The notes beneath the pieces are model-generated. The model saw nothing but the letters and a program-made list of their open reading frames with translations, did no database searches and was not told the DNA's origin. Both the position numbers and the translations under genes were made by a program. From NCBI RefSeq assembly GCF_028622875.1, contig NZ_CP117709.1, forward strand, positions 5,211,001 through 5,275,000: DNA of 64,000 bases, written 5' to 3'. Below, piece by piece: positions 17,855 through 25,722 of the stretch. Numbering within the stretch: the stretch's first letter is position 1; every line of letters begins with the position of its first letter. Origin of the DNA: Streptomyces sp. MMBL 11-1 (GTDB lineage Bacteria; Actinomycetota; Actinomycetes; Streptomycetales; Streptomycetaceae).

Positions 17855-18686
17855 GAGTCATCTCATTTGGCGAGCCTGAGGCGGGAGATGAGGGGCAGGC
17901 GATACTGGTAAAGGCGAGGAAGTGATCAGCCTTGCGTTCGTAGCGTCGGTGGAGGCGGCGGCAGTCGGCGAGTCAGGCCACGGTGCGCTCCACGGTCCAG
18001 CGGTGGCGGGCCAGCCGTTGCGAGGGCTCGGCTCCCTTGCGGGCGATGCCGCCTTCACGTCACCATCGCCGCAGGTGGGTGTAGTTGTAGTCCTTGCCGG
18101 CGTGAAGTTTGCCGGGATAACGTCGTCGTCGGCTGCGGCGCGAGCGGATGGGCGGGATGCCCTTCACGAGCAGGATCAGGGCCTGGCTGTCGTGCAGGTT
18201 GGCCCCGGAGATGCCGACGGATACGGGCACCTGATCGTTCCGCGATCAGGTGGATCCTCGAGCCGTACTTGCCCCGGTCGACAGGTTTCGGGCCTGTCAG
18301 GTCCCCCTTTTCAGGGCCCGCATGTTCACCGAGTTGATCGCGCAGCGCGAGTCCATCTCGCCTCGGGCGCCGAGTTCGTCGGGACCAGGCGGTGGAGCTT
18401 GGCCCAGACCCTGGCCTTCGACCACTTCGAGAACCGCCGGAGGGCGGCCGCCCAGGACGGGCCGAACGACGCCGAAGGTAACTGCTGCCAGGTACAACCC
18501 GACGTAGTTACGAGGACGATTACGGCCAGCACCTCCCGGTCGCCGTGTCGACGCCCCCGCCCTGCGGCCGCGACGGCGCCTCCGGCACCACCCGCTGGAA
18601 CAGTTCCCACAACTCGTCCGTCACCAGCCGCTCAACGGTCCCCACCATGACTCACAGACCACCGAGTCCCCCAAATGCGATGACTT
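17855..18686. mobile_element. IS5-family insertion sequence remnant
   Basis: Imperfect terminal inverted repeats GAGTCATCTCATTTGG (17855-17870) and AAGTCATCGCATTTGG (reverse strand of 18671-18686) match at 14 of 16 positions. They enclose a decayed transposase on the minus strand. The roughly 830-bp span is normal for the IS5/IS427-type group common in Streptomyces. I could not identify a clean target duplication. Confidence 0.75.
17863..18648 (-). pseudogene. IS5-family DDE transposase, multiply frameshifted
   Basis: From ATG 18648 the protein starts MVGTVERLVTDELWELFQRV and continues to PQGGG. The frame is then lost near 18553 and is recovered in other frames as TSGCTWQQLPSASFGPS, KARVWAKLHRLV, DELGARGEMD, INSVNMRALK, DRGKYGSRIHLI and QRLARHRWTVERTVA, ending at 17863. 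These pieces are in the order of an intact IS5-group transposase. At least three frameshifts separate them, so the element cannot move by itself. It shows that the island has been static long enough to decay. Confidence 0.85.
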
Positions 18687-18730
18687 CTTAGCATTCTAGA
18701 AAATTGCCGCATCGGACAGGAAGCGTTTCG

Positions 18731-18802
18731 TTCAGTGGCTTTCCACTGAAGTGAACTTGGCTGCAGCGATCGATTTTTGAATGTAAACGTTCATCATCGA
18801 TC
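18731..18802. promoter_or_regulatory. two dyads upstream of the ParB-N-like gene
   Basis: 18731-18750 is a perfect 8-bp inverted repeat with 4-nt loop (TTCAGTGG / CCACTGAA). 18768-18802 is a nested dyad: outer GATCGAT / ATCGATC, inner TGAA / TTCA, nearly the same centre. They lie 50-120 bp before the ATG at 18853. They are candidate operator or partition-type binding sites, or a promoter-proximal hairpin. Confidence 0.5.
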
Positions 18803-18852
18803 AATCTACCTGTTCGGTGACGTTTCGTAGTCAAGTCCAGTAGGCTTTTGGA

Positions 18853-19713
18853 ATGGTCATCGATAGCGGGTTTCCTCTGGATGCGCCCACGCCCCGTCTC
18901 GTTCAAATCACTCCAGGGATGGCGGAGATCCTGCTGTCCCGAACAGTAGTAAATCGTCGCTTGGACTGGGGGCAAGTAGATTTCTTGGCTGATTCAATTA
19001 TCCGCGGAGAGTGGCAGTTGACGCACCAGGGAATTGCCCTCGACGGGCCTCTTGATACTGGATTTCTACTTGACGGGCAGCACCGATTGAATGCCGTCAT
19101 CAAGGCCGGCGTCGCAGTGTGGATTTACGTTTTTGAAGGACTTCCGAGAACGGCCTTTCCTGTCCTGGATACCGGGAAGCGTCGAAGCGGTGTGGACACT
19201 CTTTCTTCCACCGGTGAGAAGTATCTCCCCGTGCTTTACTCCACGATTCGTCACGTCATTCTGTTTAAAAACATGCCAGATTCCTCATGGAGTGGCAATG
19301 GGGCTCGAATCGCGAACGGTCGGATTCTTGCGGCCTATAACGAGGATAGCGGAATGTATCGAGATGCAGTGGCGATGGGCCGTGAGATTTCTAAGCATGT
19401 ATTTGCTAGTCAAACTGGAATGGCGGTGGGATATTTTGTCACGACTGAGGCGGCTCCTGCAGTGAAGGCGGAAAGTTGGATTGACGGACTAACCTCAGGT
19501 GCAAACCTTGAAGTTGGAGATCCGCGGCTCGCTCTGACCAAGGTCCCTCATATGAAGAAGAGGGGTGCCAAGCGTCGATATACCATGCGTGAGCAAGTGG
19601 CAATTTACATTAAAGCGTGGAATGCGTGGGTTCAGGAAGAGAAGATCGAGAAACTGAATTTCAAGAAGACAGAGAACATGCCGATGCCTGTAGAAGAGAA
19701 GTTCGACCGATGA
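18853..19713 (+). CDS. ParB N-terminal-domain-like protein of phage/ICE type
   Basis: 286 residues. ITPGMAEILLSRTVVNRRLD, VDFLADSIIRGEWQLT and LLDGQHRLNAVIKAG follow the pattern of ParB/Srx-like N-terminal domains found in actinophage and mobile-element proteins. In that pattern the D-G-Q-H-R motif replaces the DGHHR of nuclease/CTPase members. FPVLDTGKRRSGVDTLSSTG extends this similarity. A helical C-terminal half with MKKRGAKRRYTMREQVAIY may bind DNA. Codon use is much less GC-rich than the flanking genes, so it was acquired from elsewhere. It is convergent with the TIR gene, 16 bp apart. Possible roles are regulation or partition of the element; not shown. Confidence 0.6.
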   Translation: MVIDSGFPLDAPTPRLVQITPGMAEILLSRTVVNRRLDWGQVDFLADSIIRGEWQLTHQGIALDGPLDTGFLLDGQHRLNAVIKAGVAVWIYVFEGLPRTAFPVLDTGKRRSGVDTLSSTGEKYLPVLYSTIRHVILFKNMPDSSWSGNGARIANGRILAAYNEDSGMYRDAVAMGREISKHVFASQTGMAVGYFVTTEAAPAVKAESWIDGLTSGANLEVGDPRLALTKVPHMKKRGAKRRYTMREQVAIYIKAWNAWVQEEKIEKLNFKKTENMPMPVEEKFDR

Positions 19714-19729
19714 ATCGATGGCGCGCACA

Positions 19730-20596
19730 CTAAGGTAGGCCGGCGCTGCTGCGGAATAGTGCGTCCCCTGACTCGTTCATTACGACCACAGGTCTGCTTA
19801 GAGACTTGGCCAAACGTTCAATGAAAGCGCGTGACAAGAATGCGCTACCGTCTGTCGGGTGTCGTGCAGTAATACTCACCTCAGTATTTCCCCATGAGGA
19901 CTTAGTTACCCGCCATCCGATTTTCGTAAATGATGCCAGGATGAACTCATCTTCGCTGATGCGTCGGCTGCGCGACAGCTTTTCTTCTGCTTGATTCACT
20001 TCCCCTTCTAGGCTCACTCCACGGTATTCTAGTTTTCGAACCAGCAGTAGAATTTCCTCAAGCATCTCCGCCTCGGACCGTTCAGCTGTATTTCGCACAC
20101 CTCCTGGGAGGAGTACTTTTTGGGCCTCCTGGAGGGCGCTTTCCAATTCGGGCCAACTTCGCGTGAATGATCGTTCAAGACGATCCTCAGAAACCGTTCG
20201 CCCGGATGATGCCTTGTTCAGGTCGCCAATGAGCTTCCGGACGTCTTGCCGATTTCCCCCTACGGTTGCCTGGAACTTGGATAGCGGTCCGGTTAGGTCT
20301 GTAATCTTCATACCGATGAGGAACGGGGTGACACGTGCAATCTCAAATTGTTTTGCAAGTGCCCCTGCTTCGAAGTTGATCCACGTCGATGCTTTGTTCT
20401 CGGGAGTCACGCAAATAATCCCGAAATCCGTTGCGGCAAGTTCGTGGGCGAGCTCATCCATTCCCCTACCGCCTTTGGCGATGTCTTGACTTGAGACCCA
20501 TGGATCAATCTCTTGGATAACATCCGGAAGCCAGCGCTTGAGAGCTTCGGCAACTTTCCTGGAGCGCTCTCCGGACCAACTCAAGAACACTTTCAT
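19730..20596 (-). CDS. TIR-domain protein (candidate defence effector)
   Basis: 288 residues from ATG 20596 (GTG 20620 would add eight). The first 85 residues are a bacterial TIR domain: MKVFLSWSGERSRKVAEALK (betaA/alphaA), DPWVSSQDIAKGGRGMDELA (BB loop), FGIICVTPENKASTWINFEAGAL. E76 in NFEAGAL is where TIR NADases have the catalytic glutamate. Residues 95-160 form a helical linker. A coiled segment follows (EAEMLEEILLLVRKLEYRGV), then a C-terminal domain of about 75 residues (GWRVTKSSWGNTEVSITARH) that I do not recognise; it may be the sensor. It lies 46 bp downstream of a membrane-protein gene on the same strand. An NADase role in abortive infection is inference. Confidence 0.75.
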   Translation of the reverse strand: MKVFLSWSGERSRKVAEALKRWLPDVIQEIDPWVSSQDIAKGGRGMDELAHELAATDFGIICVTPENKASTWINFEAGALAKQFEIARVTPFLIGMKITDLTGPLSKFQATVGGNRQDVRKLIGDLNKASSGRTVSEDRLERSFTRSWPELESALQEAQKVLLPGGVRNTAERSEAEMLEEILLLVRKLEYRGVSLEGEVNQAEEKLSRSRRISEDEFILASFTKIGWRVTKSSWGNTEVSITARHPTDGSAFLSRAFIERLAKSLSRPVVVMNESGDALFRSSAGLP

Positions 20597-20642
20597 GAGG
20601 GAGCTCTTCTCTTCAGCCACTCACTGTCAAAGGGCCAAGTTG

Positions 20643-21197
20643 TCATGGGCGTCGGTTTGATTTCAGTAGTTCCTCTTGCTCGACTTTGAGCGTGATGTAA
20701 GATTCGCGCACGTACGATAGAAAACCGCTTCCCGGGTGACGGATCAACGTAGAATCGTTGACGGCAACGGTTTCCCAGTCGGCCAATAGGGCATCGTAGG
20801 TCGCTGCATGGGCGCAGAAGTCAAGTACCACTGACGGCATCTCTCTTTCAATAATGAGATCTCCGCGAGTGGTGACGATTTCTCTTATCTGTTGGGCCCT
20901 TGGGGCGAATACCGTCTTAACCCACACGTGCCAACGCGTCGACACCGACTCGGTCAGCGAGCGCTCTGGCGATTCTTCCGGATCGAGTGGAAAGTATGTG
21001 CTGCGATATTCTCTCCATGCTCTTTCGTTAGTTTCCGCCAAAACGAGAAGCGGGCCGTATAGGTCTTTTAGCTGGCTACTAACCCAATTGATCCGTTCCT
21101 TTCTGAGAGACCTGCGAACTTCACCTCGGTGATCCATCCAGAAGACCATAATCGCGATTGCGACACCGGCTCCAGCTGTCACGATTGATGCGTACAT
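20643..21197 (-). CDS. membrane-anchored helical partner of the TIR gene
   Basis: 184 residues from ATG 21197, which has a GGAGGA ribosome site 8 nt upstream; a TTG frame to 21224 lacks one. One N-terminal membrane helix (YASIVTAGAGVAIAIMVFWM) is followed by a basic segment and a soluble helical domain (INWVSSQLKDLYGPLLVLAE, TNERAWREYRSTYFPLDPEE). The arrangement helix-anchor plus LKxLYGPLL recurs in bacterial membrane-tethered proteins of unknown role. It is first in the operon, with the TIR gene right behind. It may sense membrane damage or tether the TIR effector. Base composition is as AT-rich as its partner. Confidence 0.65.
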   Translation of the reverse strand: MYASIVTAGAGVAIAIMVFWMDHRGEVRRSLRKERINWVSSQLKDLYGPLLVLAETNERAWREYRSTYFPLDPEESPERSLTESVSTRWHVWVKTVFAPRAQQIREIVTTRGDLIIEREMPSVVLDFCAHAATYDALLADWETVAVNDSTLIRHPGSGFLSYVRESYITLKVEQEELLKSNRRP

Positions 21198-21224
21198 CCG
21201 TGTCCTCCATGGTGTAGTCCGCAA

Positions 21225-21621
21225 GATATCCAGGCGAAGCCGACAGTAAACCTCTTCGTCAATGGAATTATTGTAATTTTATCTGCATTTCTGGGGTCGT
21301 GGAATTGATTACTGCGGCCGATGGTGAATTGCTTCCAAGCGGCTTCCGGGATATGAAATGTCCAGATTTCTGTTTCCCATCGACCCCTCACCGGCCGCGT
21401 TGCTGGTGGCCCCCATGTGTCGTGCGGTGCTCCCTTGTGCAGCGCCTGTGCTGTCCGGCCGCAGTCGACCGCTCGTGTGCTGGTGGAGCTGGTCCAGATC
21501 CTGGCTGCCGCGCATGCGACGTCTTTGCCGAGCGCCCAGGATTATCTTGCTGCTTCCTGCAGTGATGCCTCCGGCCGTCATCTGGGATGCGCAAGTACGT
21601 GATCAGGGAGGCTGTGTGGGA
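21225..21621. other. island intergenic region, promoter zone of the TIR operon
   Basis: 21245-21300 is strongly AT-rich (GGAATTATTGTAATTTTATC) and is the likely promoter area for the leftward two-gene TIR operon; I cannot fix -35/-10 hexamers. 21360-21620 returns to higher GC. It contains several short open frames, none with a convincing ribosome site or recognisable protein. Confidence 0.45.
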
Positions 21622-21768
21622 ATGAAGGTGGGTAATCTCGTCCAGTGGTGCGAGGCCGATGATCTCACCATGAAAGTCAAGGTCGCTCGCACATGTATTT
21701 ACCCTCAAAGAGGCACGCTCCGTGACTACGGGCGCTTCGACGTGTATCTAGCCCGGGAAATCCCATGA
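21622..21768 (+). CDS. 48-residue hypothetical protein in the island
   Basis: Frame MKVGNLVQWCEADDLTMKVK followed by ARTCIYPQRGTLRDYGRFDV and a short tail. GGGAGG lies about 10 nt upstream. The composition is plausible, but nothing recognisable is seen. It could be the end of a decayed larger gene, since the frame stays open upstream to 21358 with unlikely protein sequence. Confidence 0.3.
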   Translation: MKVGNLVQWCEADDLTMKVKVARTCIYPQRGTLRDYGRFDVYLAREIP

Positions 21769-21957
21769 GCAGGGTGGAGTCTGCTAGAAGCCTGTCGACG
21801 GCGGCCTAAGCCTCAGGGGTTGGCGGACGCAGGGGAGGGGCGTCGTCCGGGATTGCATAGGTGATCAGTACCGTGACCACCACGGTCCGGTCCGCCGTCA
21901 GTCGCGGCACCACCCTGAGGCGAGAAGCGCCGATGCAGACGTGAGCTCTTTCCCCTC

Positions 21958-22524
21958 TCAGGCGGTTCCGAGGTCGACAGAGACGGGGAACGGAGCGGCA
22001 GTCCTGATCGCGCCGGTGAACATTTCGCCGTCCCTATAGGCCTTGGTGGCGGGGTCGAGGACGTAGGTGTAGACGATCGGAACGCCAGTAGCGGCCTGTT
22101 CGATGCGCCAGTAGAAGGGGATGCCGGCCTTGGCGTACTGGTCCACCTTCACGATCCGGTCAGTGGTCTCCGAACCGGGCGACACGACCTCGACGACCAG
22201 GAGCACGTGCTCGGGGCGGGTGGGTGTGAGATCGATGGTTTCCGCCCGGTAGACGGTGACGTCCGGGCGGCGGTTGGTGAGTGGAACGTCCTGCAGGCGG
22301 ACGTCGAAGTCCGTGTCTGCGTTCCAGTCCGGGCCCGCGGCGGCGTCCAGGGCATTGGCCAGGATCCGAGCCAGCCGGTTGTGCCGCTTGGAGGCGCTCG
22401 GGCTCACGACGACCATCCCGTCCACGATCTCGATGCCGGCGCACTGCTCCTCGGACCAGGAGTCGTACTGCTCCGCGCTGATCTGCATGTGCATCCACGC
22501 GGGCGCCACCATCTCGGCGGACAT
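21958..22524 (-). CDS. Uma2 family (PD-(D/E)XK-fold, DUF820) protein
   Basis: 188 residues. The nuclease-fold core is visible: [20 protein letters not shown] (first helix), [10 protein letters not shown] (the D of PD), and [20 protein letters not shown] (ExV plus catalytic-type loop). [17 protein letters not shown] completes the Uma2 pattern. The start is fixed by an AAGGAGGT ribosome site. Uma2 proteins are abundant in Streptomyces and usually lack a known substrate; a DNA-cleaving function is unproven. It is the last gene before the right edge, in sequence more GC-rich than the TIR cassette. Confidence 0.82.
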   Translation of the reverse strand: MSAEMVAPAWMHMQISAEQYDSWSEEQCAGIEIVDGMVVVSPSASKRHNRLARILANALDAAAGPDWNADTDFDVRLQDVPLTNRRPDVTVYRAETIDLTPTRPEHVLLVVEVVSPGSETTDRIVKVDQYAKAGIPFYWRIEQAATGVPIVYTYVLDPATKAYRDGEMFTGAIRTAAPFPVSVDLGTA

Positions 22525-22721
22525 GGTGTACCTCCTTCGAGGAGCCTCGGCAGGTCCGGTTCTGCTGCGCCCAGCCTACTGTTCCGAGGTGCTGGGCTGC
22601 CCGGCCTGGAGGGGGATCGAGGAGCCCACCACGTGATGGCGCACAAGTGCAATTCGGCCAAGTGAGGTGTGCTCGTCAGTGCTTCACCGGCCGTGTCAGG
22701 CGCTGTGAGAGGCTGGGCCGT

Positions 22722-24740
22722 ATGAACCGGTTGGCTGGTGTGACCTCGCCTTATCTGCTTCAGCATGCTGACAACCCGGTCGACTGGTGGCCGTGGGGAC
22801 CCGAGGCGTTCGAGGAAGCGAAACGGCGCGACGTACCCGTTCTGCTGTCGGTCGGCTACTCCGCGTGCCACTGGTGTCATGTGATGGCCCACGAGTCGTT
22901 CGAGGACGAGACCGTCGCCGCCTACCTCAACGCGCACTTCGTGTCGGTGAAGGTCGACCGGGAGGAGCGGCCCGATGTCGACGCCGTGTACATGGAGGCC
23001 GTCCAGGCGGCCACCGGGCACGGCGGGTGGCCGATGACCGTCTTTCTCACTGCGGACGCCGAACCCTTCTACTTCGGGACCTACTTCCCGCCCGAGGCCC
23101 GGCACGGTTCGCCCTCCTTCCAGCAGGTCCTGGAAGGCGTGACGGCCGCCTGGACCGGCCGGCGCGAGGAGGTCGCCGAGGTCGCCGGGCGGATCGTCGC
23201 GGATCTGGCGGGGCGTTCGCTGGTGCACGGTGGCGACGGGGTGCCGGGGGAGCAGGAGACCGCGCAGGCGCTGCTCGGGCTGACCCGGGAGTACGACGAG
23301 CAGCACGGGGGATTCGGGGGCGCGCCCAAGTTCCCGCCGTCCATGGCGGTGGAGTTCCTGCTGCGTCACTACGCCCGTACGGGTTCGGAGGGGGCCCTCC
23401 AGATGGCCGCCGACACCTGCTCGGCCATGGCTCGTGGCGGGATCTACGACCAGCTCGGCGGGGGCTTCGCGCGGTACTCCGTGGACCGGGAGTGGGTGGT
23501 GCCGCACTTCGAGAAGATGCTCTACGACAACGCCCTGCTCTGCCGCGTGTACGCCCATCTGTGGCGTGCCACCGGGTCGGACGAGGCCCGTCGGATCGCT
23601 CTGGAGACCGCCGACTTCATGGTGCGGGAGCTGCGGACCGCCGAGGGCGGCTTCGCCTCCGCGCTGGACGCGGACAGCGAGGACGCCGACGGACGGCATG
23701 TCGAGGGCGCCTATTACGTGTGGACGCCCGCGCAGTTGCGTGAGGTGCTGGGCGAGGACGACGGCGCCTTCGCCGCCGCGTACTTCGGGGTGACGGAGGA
23801 GGGGACGTTCGAGGAGGGGGCCTCCGTGCTCCGGCTGCCGGGGGACACGGGGCCCGTGGACGCCGTCCGGGTCGCGGACGTACGGGCCCGGCTGCTGGCG
23901 GCCCGCGCGGAGCGGCCGCGCCCGGGGCGGGACGACAAGGTGGTCGCCGCCTGGAACGGGCTCGCCATCGCCGCGCTCGCCGAGACCGGCGCGTACTTCG
24001 ACCGGCCGGACCTGGTGGAGCGGGCCACCGAGGCCGCCGATCTGCTGGTCCGGGTGCATCTGGGCGAGGTGGCCCGGCTGACCCGTACCTCCAAGGACGG
24101 GCGCGCGGGCGACAACGCCGGGGTGCTGGAGGACTACGGCGACGTGGCCGAGGGCTTCCTCGCGCTGGCGGCCGTGACGGGGGAGGGGGCCTGGCTGGAG
24201 TTCGCCGGGTTTCTGCTGGACATCGTGCTGGAGCAGTTCACAGGCGAGGGCGGGCAGCTGTATGACACCGCTCATGACGCCGAGCAGCTGATCCGCCGGC
24301 CGCAGGATCCGACGGACAGCGCCACCCCGTCCGGCTGGACCGCGGCGGCCGGCGCGCTGCTCTCGTACGCCGCGTACACCGGGTCCGAGGCCCACCGGAC
24401 CGCCGCCGAAGGGGCGCTCGGTGTGGTGAAGGCGCTGGGGCCGCGCGTGCCCCGGTTCGTCGGCTGGGGTCTCGCGGTGGCCGAGGCGCTGCTGGACGGG
24501 CCCCGTGAGGTCGCCGTCGCCGGGCCGGTCGGCGGGGAGCTGCACCGTACGGCGCTGCTGGGGCGGGCCCCGGGCGCGGTGGTCGCGGCCGGGGAGGGCC
24601 CGGGAGCGGGGACCGAGTTCCCGCTGCTGGTGGACCGGCCGCTGGTGGGCGGGGAGCCGACCGCGTACGTCTGCCGCCACTTCGTGTGCGACGCGCCGAC
24701 GACGGACGCGGGGGAGTTGGCGGCCAAGCTCGGCGGGTGA
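22722..24740 (+). CDS. DUF255 thioredoxin-domain protein (YyaL/spermatogenesis-associated protein 20 family)
   Basis: 672-residue cytoplasmic protein. Residues 1-165 form a thioredoxin-like domain with [17 protein letters not shown] and the [12 protein letters not shown] active-site motif. The rest is an (alpha/alpha)6-barrel resembling glycan-processing folds, with [20 protein letters not shown] and [15 protein letters not shown]. The gene is full length. Its 5' 158 bp come from the right edge of the inserted element: they are less GC-biased in synonymous positions than the remainder and differ from the left fragment. The upstream promoter therefore also comes from the element. Biological role of the family is unsettled. 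Confidence 0.85.
   Translation: MNRLAGVTSPYLLQHADNPVDWWPWGPEAFEEAKRRDVPVLLSVGYSACHWCHVMAHESFEDETVAAYLNAHFVSVKVDREERPDVDAVYMEAVQAATGHGGWPMTVFLTADAEPFYFGTYFPPEARHGSPSFQQVLEGVTAAWTGRREEVAEVAGRIVADLAGRSLVHGGDGVPGEQETAQALLGLTREYDEQHGGFGGAPKFPPSMAVEFLLRHYARTGSEGALQMAADTCSAMARGGIYDQLGGGFARYSVDREWVVPHFEKMLYDNALLCRVYAHLWRATGSDEARRIALETADFMVRELRTAEGGFASALDADSEDADGRHVEGAYYVWTPAQLREVLGEDDGAFAAAYFGVTEEGTFEEGASVLRLPGDTGPVDAVRVADVRARLLAARAERPRPGRDDKVVAAWNGLAIAALAETGAYFDRPDLVERATEAADLLVRVHLGEVARLTRTSKDGRAGDNAGVLEDYGDVAEGFLALAAVTGEGAWLEFAGFLLDIVLEQFTGEGGQLYDTAHDAEQLIRRPQDPTDSATPSGWTAAAGALLSYAAYTGSEAHRTAAEGALGVVKALGPRVPRFVGWGLAVAEALLDGPREVAVAGPVGGELHRTALLGRAPGAVVAAGEGPGAGTEFPLLVDRPLVGGEPTAYVCRHFVCDAPTTDAGELAAKLGG
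22866..22879. other. right junction (attR-like) of the inserted element
   Basis: Second copy of TGCCACTGGTGTCA, inside the CHWCH codons of the intact DUF255 gene. Sequence to its right continues the host gene ([10 protein letters not shown]); sequence to its left is the element-supplied 5' end. Confidence 0.65.
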
Positions 24741-24755
24741 GGGCCGCACAGGGGT

Positions 24756-24788
24756 GAGGGGCCGGTCGTCTCGTGCGGCCGGCCCCTC
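24756..24788. terminator. hairpin between DUF255 gene and hemolysin III gene
   Basis: Perfect 10-bp stem (GAGGGGCCGG / CCGGCCCCTC) with a 13-nt loop between convergent genes, 16 bp after the DUF255 stop. Confidence 0.75.
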
Positions 24789-24807
24789 GTGCGTAACCCC
24801 TCAGCGC

Positions 24808-25500
24808 TCACCCGTGCTGGTACGCCACCAGCGAGATGCCCACGTAGTGCGCGATGAACGCGGCCAGCGTCAGCGAGTGGAAGACCTCGTGGAAGCCGAA
24901 CCAGCGCGGCGACGGGTTCGGCTTCTTGATCCCGTAGATCACACCGCCCGCGCTGTACAGCAGACCGCCGACCACGACGAGGACCAGGACCGCGATGCCG
25001 CCGGTCCGCATGAAGTCGGGCAGGAAGAAGACCGCCGCCCAGCCCATCGCGATGTAGCACGGGGTGTAGAGCCAGCGCGGCGCGCCGACCCAGAACACCC
25101 GGAAGGCGATGCCCGCCGCCGCGGCCGCCCAGACCGCCCACAGCAGGGGCCGGGCGGTGGACTCGGGGAGCAGGAGCAGCGTCAGCGGGGTGTAGGTGCC
25201 CGCGATGATCAGGAAGATGTTCGCGTGGTCCAGGCGGCGGAGCACCGCCTCTCCGCGCGGCCCCCAGGTGCCGCGGTGGTAGACCGCGCTGACACCGAAC
25301 AGCAGACAGGCGCTGAGGATGTAGACGCCGCAGGCTATCCGGCCCATCGTGCTGTCGGTCAGGGCGATCAGGGTGATGCCGGCGATCACCACCGCCGGGA
25401 ACATCCCGGCGTGCAGCCAGCCGCGCATCCGTGGTTTGACGGGGACGGGGTCGAGTACGACGGGGCCCGGGGGCGCGGCGCTAGCGGCGTCGTCAGTCAT
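24808..25500 (-). CDS. hemolysin III family (TrhA/PAQR) membrane protein
   Basis: 230 residues with seven predicted membrane helices. PAQR/hemolysin III signatures are SAVYHRGTWGP (helix 2-3 boundary with S and H), LRRLDHANIFLIIAGTYTPL (D-H metal ligands) and FGFHEVFHSLTLAAFIAHYV (final H-x3-H metal site). These residues bind the active-site metal of this hydrolase-like family, linked in bacteria to membrane lipid homeostasis rather than haemolysis. The ATG at 25500 directly follows a 24-bp palindrome, so transcription is probably repressor-controlled. It is divergent from pckG. Confidence 0.85.
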   Translation of the reverse strand: MTDDAASAAPPGPVVLDPVPVKPRMRGWLHAGMFPAVVIAGITLIALTDSTMGRIACGVYILSACLLFGVSAVYHRGTWGPRGEAVLRRLDHANIFLIIAGTYTPLTLLLLPESTARPLLWAVWAAAAAGIAFRVFWVGAPRWLYTPCYIAMGWAAVFFLPDFMRTGGIAVLVLVVVGGLLYSAGGVIYGIKKPNPSPRWFGFHEVFHSLTLAAFIAHYVGISLVAYQHG

Positions 25501-25508
25501 GTCCGCAT

Positions 25509-25532
25509 GCTACCTACGCCACCGTAAGTAGC
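25509..25532. promoter_or_regulatory. 24-bp palindrome before the hemolysin III gene
   Basis: GCTACCTACG ccac CGTAAGTAGC: arms match at 9 of 10 positions. It ends 9 bp before the hemolysin III ATG, where bound protein would block initiation. The TACG...CGTA core is typical of TetR-type operators. Confidence 0.6.
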
Positions 25533-25722
25533 GGATTTGGGGCGCAAATGAGTGGCGATGCTCACGTGTGAGCCCCCCTGGACATATGGGCGGAACAGCC
25601 GGATGATCAAATGAGTGCAGTCGGCACCGGATGAGCGCCAGGGGAATTCGAAGGGACGAAGCATCCGGGTCGCAGCCCCCACGGGGCCTTAAGACAACTG
25701 ACACCCTCAACTAGGAGCGATC

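Noticed and set aside
17922..18650. Plus-strand 242-residue frame over the IS remnant
   Set aside because: Antisense to transposase fragments recognisable on the minus strand.
19730..21197. Thoeris, CBASS or SPARTA system
   Set aside because: A TIR protein is present, but no ThsA-type SIR2/SLOG partner, nucleotidyl cyclase or Argonaute gene lies nearby.
21358..21621. N-terminal extension of the 48-aa gene at 21622
   Set aside because: Frame is open, but Cys/Arg/Trp composition is implausible and no ribosome site is seen; only the part from 21622 is kept, at low confidence.
21800..21957. Short minus-strand frame after the Uma2 gene (ends TPEA)
   Set aside because: About 45 residues of plausible composition but no start codon with a ribosome site; could be a gene remnant.
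22404..24749. 781-residue minus-strand frame opposite the DUF255 gene
   Set aside because: Low-complexity shadow; the plus strand carries the conserved protein.
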